DNA of 37,552 bases from Tannerellaceae bacterium (GTDB lineage Bacteria > Bacteroidota > Bacteroidia > Bacteroidales > Tannerellaceae). Under the pieces are notes generated by a model that saw only the letters and a list, made by a program, of their open reading frames with translations, ran no database searches and was not told the DNA's origin. Made by a program: the position numbers and the translations under genes. Shown here in pieces: positions 31,377 to 37,552 of this stretch; the first letter of the stretch is position 1; every line of letters begins with the position of its first letter. The stretch is taken from positions 1-37,552 of the forward strand of contig JAITKB010000082.1 in NCBI GenBank assembly GCA_031278605.1, in the 5' to 3' direction.

Positions 31377-33380
31377 ATGACAATATCGTTGTTTTATAAG
31401 AAAGGGCTATGCCCCTGTATCGGCTTGCTGTGCCCCATTGCCATAGTTGCCCAGCAGGCAGACAGTTTGTTGTATCGTGAACTTCCTCACGTGGAAGTGG
31501 TTGAAAAAGCGCGTCCTTCGGCTACACGCGAAGGCGCGCCGCTTCAATTGCTGGACAGAAACACGATAGAAGGTCTGGGACTGCATGACCTCCCGGAAGC
31601 CGTCAGGCGTTTTTCGGGCGTGACGCTACGGGATTACGGGGGGATAGGCGGACTGAAAACGGTTTCTATCCGCAGCCTCGGCGCACAGCATACGGCGGTT
31701 AGTTATGACGGGGTGACTGTGGCCGATGCGCAAAGCGGACAGGTAGACATTGGTCGCTTTACCTTAGACCACGTGGAAAGTATCGCGCTTTCCGTGGGAC
31801 AATCCAACGATATTTTCCAAACCGCACGCATGTACGCCTCGGCAGGAGCGCTCCACATTTCAACGCAAACGCCCCACTTTGACAACACACGCCCGTTCCG
31901 TTTGCAGGGACAGATAAAAGGAGGCTCTTTCGGCATGATCGCCCCATCGCTTCGCTACGAGCGGAAGCTGACTTCCACGTTTGCCGCCTCCCTTCACGCC
32001 CGGTACCTCAGCGCCCAGGGCGAATACCCCTATACGTTTACGAACGGAAACAGGGTGTCGCACGAAAAACGTAAAAACAGTGATATAAAAAGCCTGAATA
32101 CGGAACTCAACCTCTTTGCGGCCCTGCCCCGCGCAAGCAGCCTCCGCGTGAAGGCTTACTTCTTTGATTCACACCGAGGCCTGCCCGGTGCGGTAATTCT
32201 CTACAATGACTATCATAGCGAACGCCTCGGCAACCGGAACGCTTTCGTGCAAGCCGGTTACGAGCGACGCAAGGAGAGAGGCTTTAGCTTTGGAGCGCAG
32301 GGGAAATTTGACTATTCATGGACGCATTACCGGGATTATCACAGCAAATACGTAGACGGACAGCAAACCGACGTGTATACACAACGGGAATATTATGCCT
32401 CGGCAGTTGGGCTATATGCCGTGAACGGGAATCTGTCGTTCTCGGTAGCCCAGGATCTGTTCTTCGGCGCCTTGGACGCCACAACGCCGCTTTGCGCCTT
32501 TCCCAGACGCCTCACCTCGCTCACAGCTTCCGCCGCCCGCTTTGAGAATAGTTCTTTTACGGCTACGGCAAGTTTGCTGGGCACCTGCATCGCCGAAGAG
32601 GTGCAAAGGGGTGAAGCAGCCGCAGACCGCAAACGCCTATCGCCGGCACTGAGTTTCTCGTATCGCCTCCTTCCGACACAAAACCTGCGCCTAAGGGCTT
32701 CGTTCAAAGATATATTCCGCGTCCCAACGTTTAACGACTTGTATTATGACCGGATCGGCAATAAAGATCTCGACAGCGAAAAGGCCAGGCAATACAACGC
32801 CGGCCTTACCTGGAGCGGCGCCTTTGGACGCCTCCATTACGTGAGCCTTACGGCCGACGCCTATTACAATAAGGTAAAAGACAAAATCGTCGCCATGCCC
32901 ACCATGTTTATATGGAAGATGATGAATATGGGCGAGGTAGACATAAGAGGATTGGACGTGAACCTCTCCGCCCGGTTGTTACTTCGAGAGGCGGTGCATC
33001 TGCAGGCCGAGGGGTCTTATACGCGGCAGAGGGCTGTGGATATAACAAAGAAGGGGGCAAAAACCTACGGACATCAACTGCCGTATACGCCCGTACATTC
33101 GGGGGCGGTTTCCGTTTCCCTGATGCATCCCGCGGCAAATGTGAGTTGGCTCCTCACAATGGTGGGCGAGCGGTATTCGCTCCCTCAGAACACGGAGGCC
33201 AACCGGATGGAGGGATACGCAGAGCATCAGCTCTCCATACGGCGCAACTTCCGCCTCCGGCAAGGAACCCTGGGCGTGCAGGCCGAGGCGATCAACCTGG
33301 GGAACGTTACCTATGACGTGATTCGTTATTACCCCATGCCGGGGCGTTCCTTCCGCGTAACGATAACTTATAGCTATTAA
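31377..33380 (+). CDS. btuB: TonB-dependent vitamin B12 receptor, BtuB-like
   Basis: A 667-residue outer-membrane receptor. A signal peptide (CIGLLCPIAIVAQ) ends near residue 26 and a possible TonB box (HVEVVEK) follows. The plug domain spans about residues 45-160 (LPEAVRRFSGVTLRDYGGIG, then SIRSLGAQHTAVSYDGV). The remainder is a 22-strand-type barrel with the TonB-receptor segment FRVPTFNDLYYDRIGNKDL near residue 445 and an aromatic C-terminus (TITYSY). It lacks the CarboxypepD_reg and STN extensions of SusC-type receptors. The cobalamin riboswitch directly upstream identifies corrinoids as the likely cargo. It leads the operon with btuG- and btuF-like genes. Confidence 0.92.
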   Translation: MTISLFYKKGLCPCIGLLCPIAIVAQQADSLLYRELPHVEVVEKARPSATREGAPLQLLDRNTIEGLGLHDLPEAVRRFSGVTLRDYGGIGGLKTVSIRSLGAQHTAVSYDGVTVADAQSGQVDIGRFTLDHVESIALSVGQSNDIFQTARMYASAGALHISTQTPHFDNTRPFRLQGQIKGGSFGMIAPSLRYERKLTSTFAASLHARYLSAQGEYPYTFTNGNRVSHEKRKNSDIKSLNTELNLFAALPRASSLRVKAYFFDSHRGLPGAVILYNDYHSERLGNRNAFVQAGYERRKERGFSFGAQGKFDYSWTHYRDYHSKYVDGQQTDVYTQREYYASAVGLYAVNGNLSFSVAQDLFFGALDATTPLCAFPRRLTSLTASAARFENSSFTATASLLGTCIAEEVQRGEAAADRKRLSPALSFSYRLLPTQNLRLRASFKDIFRVPTFNDLYYDRIGNKDLDSEKARQYNAGLTWSGAFGRLHYVSLTADAYYNKVKDKIVAMPTMFIWKMMNMGEVDIRGLDVNLSARLLLREAVHLQAEGSYTRQRAVDITKKGAKTYGHQLPYTPVHSGAVSVSLMHPAANVSWLLTMVGERYSLPQNTEANRMEGYAEHQLSIRRNFRLRQGTLGVQAEAINLGNVTYDVIRYYPMPGRSFRVTITYSY

Positions 33381-33408
33381 CATATATAATCATTTAAACT
33401 TACAGACA

Positions 33409-34797
33409 ATGAAAAGGTTTTTTTATGTATTTACAATGTGTGTGTCTTTGTTGGCGATTTCCGGCGCATGTAGCGACGACGATCAAGACGAGAACCTGCT
33501 GGCGCCCGCCAACGCGGTAGCCAATCTTACGTTTACGGATGCGGATACGGATGCGCAGAAAATCGGAGGTACACTCTCCTGGCAGCTTCCTTCGCAGGAA
33601 AACAATATCGACGGCTATGTTATTTATCTGAGCGAAAGCAATACGTCGAAAGGTGTCAAATTAGGCGAAGTGACTAAGGGAACGACCTCCTTCACCGTCC
33701 CGACCGGCACGCAGTTCAATAACTACCTTTTAGTGGTAGCCCGGAATACGTCCGGCGAATCAACGAACATCGCCTCCGTGGCGGTAACGGATCTCGCGGA
33801 AGATGTGCCGCCTCAGAAAGAGCCTCAAACCCTGGGAGCCTTTATTCTGAACCGGGGAGCCTACAAAGCCAACAACGCCTCCGTGTCGTTTTATAACCTC
33901 TCGGAGCAAGTGATGATTAGCCGGGTCTATCAGTCGACAAACCAAAAAGGCCTGGGCGATTCGGCAGAGCAAGCGCTGATTTACGGCTCGAAAATATACA
34001 TCACCGTAACAAATTCCAACCGCGTGACCGTGATCGACGAAACGGGCGCAGAGTTGGACAGCATCGTGCCTGTGATAAACGGGGAACCGCAGCATCCGCG
34101 TTGCCTGGCGGCCTGGAACGGGAAAGTGTACGTAAGCTATTATTACGGACACAGCGTGGCCGTGGTAGACACCGCTTCGCTGAAAGTGGAAAAAACCGTG
34201 GCCGTGGGACGTTATCCGGAAGCCCTGGCCGTGGCCGGCGGTAAGCTGTACGTGGCCAATTCCGGAGGATTGGATTATCCCAACTATGGGAGTAGCGTAT
34301 CGGTGATTGATCCGAACACATTTACCGTTGAAAAAGAAATCGACGTAGCCCTCAATCCCACCCGTTTGGCGGTTGACAGCCAGGGCGACGTATACGTCAT
34401 CTCGATGGGCAACTACGGCGATGTGCCGAACACCCTCCAGCGCATTGACGGCGCCACGGGCCAGGTAACCGGGATGGGAAGAGGCTCGATCTTCGCCCTG
34501 GTAAACGACAAGCTCTACGTCATCTACGCCCAGTGGGGCGACCCCACGGTTAGTTACAGGAAATACGACGCCCTGACGGAAACCGTCGAATCCGAAAACT
34601 TCATCACCGACGGCACGACCTTCAACTCCATATCGGCTTTGAATATCGACCCCATCGGCGGAGACATTTACATAGCGGATGCCGAAGACTTCGTAAGCTC
34701 CGGCACGCTCTACATCTTCTCGCCCGAAGGCAAGCTGAAGACTTCGGAAGATACGGGAGGACCCGATCCAAGTGCGATCTTATTCCTTATCCGATGA
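33409..34797 (+). CDS. btuG: Surface lipoprotein with Fn3-like and beta-propeller domains, BtuG-like
   Basis: A 462-residue lipoprotein with the lipobox SGAC (Cys21), followed by SDDDQDE, the acidic pattern that directs Bacteroidota lipoproteins to the cell surface. Residues about 35-125 form a fibronectin type III-like domain (TLSWQLPSQENNIDGYVIYL, then NYLLVVARNTSGES). From about residue 140 a YncE-like, probably seven-bladed propeller follows, with repeated units such as NSNRVTVIDETG, GHSVAVVDTASLKV and SSVSVIDPNTFTV. In Bacteroides thetaiotaomicron BtuG is a surface propeller that binds B12 very tightly and pairs with BtuB. Position and fold argue for the same role. The Fn3-like domain may be an extra. 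The stop overlaps the next start. Confidence 0.82.
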   Translation: MKRFFYVFTMCVSLLAISGACSDDDQDENLLAPANAVANLTFTDADTDAQKIGGTLSWQLPSQENNIDGYVIYLSESNTSKGVKLGEVTKGTTSFTVPTGTQFNNYLLVVARNTSGESTNIASVAVTDLAEDVPPQKEPQTLGAFILNRGAYKANNASVSFYNLSEQVMISRVYQSTNQKGLGDSAEQALIYGSKIYITVTNSNRVTVIDETGAELDSIVPVINGEPQHPRCLAAWNGKVYVSYYYGHSVAVVDTASLKVEKTVAVGRYPEALAVAGGKLYVANSGGLDYPNYGSSVSVIDPNTFTVEKEIDVALNPTRLAVDSQGDVYVISMGNYGDVPNTLQRIDGATGQVTGMGRGSIFALVNDKLYVIYAQWGDPTVSYRKYDALTETVESENFITDGTTFNSISALNIDPIGGDIYIADAEDFVSSGTLYIFSPEGKLKTSEDTGGPDPSAILFLIR

Positions 34798-35921
34798 AGC
34801 GGCTTATCCTGTTAATCAGTCTGGTTTACCTGGTTGTCTCGTGCAGGCAGCCGGGGCAACCGTCTTCCTCCACGGAGGCCCTCCTGCCGGACACGATCCT
34901 TTATGCCCAAGGGTTTTCCATACATACCCACGACCACTATAAGCTGGTGGAAGTGCGGGATCCCTGGGATAGCACCCGTTTGCTGCAACGCTATGTGCTG
35001 GTAGACCGCCACCTTCCCTTACCGGAGGATTTGCCCCGGGGGCTTATCGTGCGGACGCCGCTGCAAAACGTCGTGGTATATTCCTCGGTTCATGCCTCCA
35101 TCATCGAAGAGTTGGGAGAGATAGACCGCATTGTAGGCGTATGCGAGCCTCAGTACATGGAATCGCCCGGCATTCGCCGGGGATTGCGCACCGGGCGTAT
35201 TGCCGACCTGGGAATGTCTACCGCCCCGAACGTGGAAAAAATGATCGACATAAGCGCCGAATGTATCATCGCTTCTCCTTTCCAGAACTCCAACTACGGA
35301 CAGGCCGAAAAGCTGGGTATCCCCATCATCGAAGCGGCCGATTATATGGAAGCCCTTCCCCTGGGACGCGCCGAATGGGGGCGTTTCTACGGATTGCTGT
35401 TCTGCCAACAGGCAAAGGCGGACTCCATCTTCCGCGTAACGGAAAAACGCTACATGGAACTGAAAACCCTGGCGGAAACAGCCGCCGACCGACCCAGTGT
35501 GTTCTCGGAGAAACGCTACGGCTCCTTCTGGTACATACCGGGCAACGACAGCTACGTGGCGCATTTCTTCCGGGATGCCGGGGCCATGTACCGGTTTGGG
35601 AATATCCCCGGACAGGGGAGTACGCCCCTGGCCTTTGAGAAGGTGTTGGACCAGGCCATCCATGCCGATTTCTGGCTGATAAAATACAACCAGGCAGAGG
35701 AAATGAGTTACGAAGACCTGCGCATCGAATACACCCCTTACGAGAACTTCGACGCCTTTAAGCGCCGCAACATCTACACCTGCAATACCGGCAAGACGCC
35801 CTATTACGAAGAGTTCCCCATCCATCCCGACTATCTGCTCAAGGATTTAATCCACGTATTCCATCCCGATTTGCTTCCCGGCTATACGCCGCGCTACTAC
35901 CGGCGGATGGCGGAGGATTGA
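34794..35921 (+). CDS. btuF: BtuF-like corrinoid-binding ABC transporter lipoprotein
   Basis: A 375-residue lipoprotein with the lipobox VVSC (Cys17) and no acidic surface signal after the cysteine (RQPGQ), so it is probably periplasmic. The two-lobed BtuF/FhuD fold is shown by VVVYSSVHASIIEELGEIDR with IVGVC near residue 105, PNVEKMIDISAECIIASPF in the middle, LGIPIIEAADYME, AEWGRFYGLLF and the late lobe AFKRRNIYTCN. It starts four bases before the btuG stop codon. It would pass corrinoids from BtuB/BtuG to an inner-membrane BtuCD transporter, whose genes are not in this window. The next gene, murF, converges with an 11-base gap. Confidence 0.86.
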   Translation: MKRLILLISLVYLVVSCRQPGQPSSSTEALLPDTILYAQGFSIHTHDHYKLVEVRDPWDSTRLLQRYVLVDRHLPLPEDLPRGLIVRTPLQNVVVYSSVHASIIEELGEIDRIVGVCEPQYMESPGIRRGLRTGRIADLGMSTAPNVEKMIDISAECIIASPFQNSNYGQAEKLGIPIIEAADYMEALPLGRAEWGRFYGLLFCQQAKADSIFRVTEKRYMELKTLAETAADRPSVFSEKRYGSFWYIPGNDSYVAHFFRDAGAMYRFGNIPGQGSTPLAFEKVLDQAIHADFWLIKYNQAEEMSYEDLRIEYTPYENFDAFKRRNIYTCNTGKTPYYEEFPIHPDYLLKDLIHVFHPDLLPGYTPRYYRRMAED

Positions 35922-35932
35922 AGGGGCGCGTT

Positions 35933-37273
35933 TCACAACACCTCCACACACCTCTCCAGGCCCATGCCCCGCGAGCCTTTCAGCAGGATGTTGTACCCGC
36001 TCAGGGGATTTCGGCGCAAGGCATCAATAAGTTCCTCTGTGGTAAGGAAGGAGGCAAAACGCGTGCCGACGGCAGCCCGGGCGAAACAGGCGCCGCAGAG
36101 GAATACCGCGTGGAAGGAGGCGTTTTGCACCTCCTTCAGTATTTCCCGGTGCAAAGCCGGGCTGTCGAGGCCGAGTTCTTTCATATCGCCCAGGATAAGG
36201 GCTTTGGGCGAAATAGACAGGGCGGCAAAGTTCCGAAGCGCCGCCTTCATGCTGTCGGGGTTGGCATTGTAGGCGTCAATGATCAGGTGGTTGCGGGGGG
36301 TTTCCTGCCATTGCGAGCGATTGTTGACGGGGACATACGAAGCAATAGCCCGGTTGATTTGCCCGGCAGGAATCCCAAAGTAGCAGCCAACAGCCACGGC
36401 AGCCATCACATTGTCTAAGTTATAAGCCCCTACAAGCCGGGTTTCTACCCGATGCCCGGTGAAGGCTTCCCCCTTCATCCCCCAGTGGAAGGTCAACAGG
36501 GGGGAAGCCTTCACCAGGCTTCCGGAGACAAAAGACCCGTCGGTTGCCCCGTGGGTTACGCCATCGGTTGCGCCATAAGTTGTGCCATAAGTTACCCGGC
36601 GGCTGATCCCTTCGGACATTTTCGTTAGGCGTTCGTCTCCGCTTTTGATAAAGACCACCCCCTGGGTGCGGCGGAGGTAATCATACAATTCCCCCTTGGC
36701 CCTGACCACGCCCTCCAAGGAGCCGAACCCCTGCAGATGCGCCCGTCCTACGTTGGTGACAATTCCGTAGTCGGGCCGGGCGATTTCCACCAGTTCGGCA
36801 ATGTCGCCGGGATGGCTGGCGCCCATTTCAATCACCGCCATTTCGTGCGCGCGGGTCAAGCCCAGCAGGGTGAGGGGAACGCCTATGTGGTTGTTGAGGT
36901 TCCCCTCAGAATAAAGCAAACGAAACCGGTTAGAAAGAACGGCAACCAGGAGTTCCTTGGTCGTTGTCTTGCCGTTGGTGCCGGTGATTCCAATTAGGGG
37001 AATCCCCCGCATTCTCCGGTGGTGTTGTGCCAGGTCCTGCAGGGTTTTCAACGCATCGTCAACCAAAAGGGTCCGTTCCCCCCGGTCATATTCCGCCCGG
37101 TCGATCACGGCATAGGCCGCACCGGCCGCCAAAGCCTTCTCCGCAAATTGATTCCCATCGAAATTCCCTCCCCTGAGAGCGAAAAACAACGAACCCGCCG
37201 GGCAATTCCGGCTATCGGTCGTAATCTGCGGATGACGCAGAAACAGTTCATATAAATCGGATGCGTCCATCAT
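35933..37273 (-). CDS. murF: UDP-N-acetylmuramoyl-tripeptide--D-alanyl-D-alanine ligase, MurF
   Basis: A 446-residue Mur ligase that adds D-Ala-D-Ala to UDP-MurNAc-tripeptide in the cytoplasm. The N-terminal domain carries TTDSRNCPAGSLFFALRGG near residue 19. The ATP-binding loop is IGITGTNGKTTTKELL near residue 94. MAVIEMGASHPGDI, VTNVGRAHLQGFGS and the C-terminal IIDAYNANPDSMKAALRNF and ILGDMKELG complete the Mur ligase pattern. Residues about 226-244 are an in-frame 12-bp tandem repeat (TYGATDG-like) in a surface loop, not expected in MurF. The ATG pair at 37268-37273 leaves the exact start open by one codon. A TATATTTG element lies upstream at 37314-37321. Confidence 0.94.
   Translation of the reverse strand: MMDASDLYELFLRHPQITTDSRNCPAGSLFFALRGGNFDGNQFAEKALAAGAAYAVIDRAEYDRGERTLLVDDALKTLQDLAQHHRRMRGIPLIGITGTNGKTTTKELLVAVLSNRFRLLYSEGNLNNHIGVPLTLLGLTRAHEMAVIEMGASHPGDIAELVEIARPDYGIVTNVGRAHLQGFGSLEGVVRAKGELYDYLRRTQGVVFIKSGDERLTKMSEGISRRVTYGTTYGATDGVTHGATDGSFVSGSLVKASPLLTFHWGMKGEAFTGHRVETRLVGAYNLDNVMAAVAVGCYFGIPAGQINRAIASYVPVNNRSQWQETPRNHLIIDAYNANPDSMKAALRNFAALSISPKALILGDMKELGLDSPALHREILKEVQNASFHAVFLCGACFARAAVGTRFASFLTTEELIDALRRNPLSGYNILLKGSRGMGLERCVEVL
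36543..36595 (-). repeat. 12-bp tandem repeat inside murF
   Basis: Plus-strand units GTTGCCCCGTGG, GTTACGCCATCG, GTTGCGCCATAA and GTTGTGCCATAA lie end to end, followed by a partial fifth. They encode a four-residue repeat of the type T-(Y/D/H)-G-(A/V/T), so copy-number changes keep the reading frame. Confidence 0.85.
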
Positions 37274-37313
37274 GTATCTATATTATTATTATTGTGTAGG
37301 TATTACTTCGGGA

Positions 37314-37321
37314 CAAATATA
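37314..37321 (-). promoter_or_regulatory. -7 promoter element of murF
   Basis: The minus strand reads TATATTTG, about 40 bases before the murF start. No -33 TTTG is visible because the 22-bp array begins there. Confidence 0.45.
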
Positions 37322-37326
37322 GGCCG

Positions 37327-37470
37327 AAATCCCCGTTGCTGCGAATTCGCAGCCGAGCGGCTGCAAAATCGCAGCCGAGCGACTGCGAACTTGCAGCCGA
37401 GCGACTGCGAACTTGCAGCCGAGCGACTGCGAAATCGCAGCCGCTCGGCTGCGAATTTGCAGCAACCCGG
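37327..37470. repeat. 22-bp palindromic tandem array upstream of murF
   Basis: Units opening with GCAGCC begin at 37349, 37371, 37393, 37415, 37437 and (degenerate) 37459, always 22 bases apart, with a weak copy before the first. Each unit holds an internal palindrome (GCAGCCGAGCGACTGC or GCAGCCGAGCGGCTGC), and the unit at 37437 has the inverted centre GCTC. The remaining 80 bases to the window end show no gene. Confidence 0.85.
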
Positions 37471-37552
37471 CGGCGCGTCCCACAGCGAGACCGGACTACC
37501 TAATTCCAAGGGTTTTATTCTCCAAATTACACATTTGTAGGTATTGTGAAGG

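Noticed and set aside
37303-37540. Short proteins on both strands of the 22-bp array
   Set aside because: They are translated repeats (QPSDCELAAERL-like) with no start signals, and they overlap each other on both strands.

Overview
The window reads as a chromosomal segment of a Bacteroidota bacterium, most likely order Bacteroidales. The grounds are repeated matches to the Bacteroidetes promoter (TTTG, 19-21 bases, TAnnTTTG), a complete porP-porK-porL-porM-porN (gldKLMN) type IX secretion operon, ECF sigma/FecR regulation with carboxypeptidase-D-regulatory domain proteins, a DUF6261-type protein, and a BtuB-BtuG-BtuF vitamin B12 uptake locus behind a cobalamin riboswitch. The secretion operon argues against Bacteroides proper and fits Tannerellaceae, Porphyromonadaceae or Dysgonomonadaceae-like lineages. 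The genus cannot be read from this sequence.

Layout. 0.3-1.4 kb: a leftward greA-HIT operon with a terminator-bearing leader. 1.6-1.9 kb: an inverted 41-42-bp repeat array. 2.0-2.9 kb: a DUF6261-like gene. 3.0-7.2 kb: a rightward cassette of a carboxypeptidase-regulatory protein, an ECF sigma factor, a FecR anti-sigma factor and an STN plus carboxypeptidase-regulatory protein. 7.3-9.9 kb: a predicted membrane-anchored one-component regulator (phospholipase-like and lectin-like outside, winged helix inside). 10.1-12.9 kb: a Tat-exported Gfo/Idh/MocA oxidoreductase and a Tat-exported sugar isomerase/epimerase. 13.1-13.7 kb: fifteen contiguous 42-bp units. 13.7-16.4 kb: leftward gh3 and birA, separated by a promoter lying between 20-bp inverted repeats. 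16.4-20.2 kb: thioredoxin, HU, two rhomboids and an endonuclease/exonuclease/phosphatase-fold protein. 20.3-27.6 kb: tRNA-Gln, porPKLMN and two chromate-transporter halves. 27.6-30.4 kb: leftward S41 protease and PfkB kinase. 30.4-31.0 kb: tRNA-Asn and a transposase-like remnant. 31.1-35.9 kb: the B12 riboswitch and btuB-btuG-btuF. 35.9-37.3 kb: leftward murF. 37.3-37.5 kb: a 22-bp repeat array.

How the genes work together. PorK, PorL, PorM and PorN form the periplasmic ring and inner-membrane motor of type IX secretion, and PorP is the outer-membrane partner. BtuB, surface BtuG and periplasmic BtuF take up corrinoids under B12 feedback. The sigma/FecR/STN cassette looks like a cell-surface signalling module whose transducer has no visible TonB-receptor barrel. 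The 875-residue regulator stands directly before the two exported sugar-modifying enzymes and may control them.

The least ordinary features are non-coding. They are two intergenic arrays with a 41-42-bp period (one kept without indels over 15 diverged units, one folded into a large inverted repeat), a third array of 22 bp, and a candidate invertible promoter between birA and gh3.
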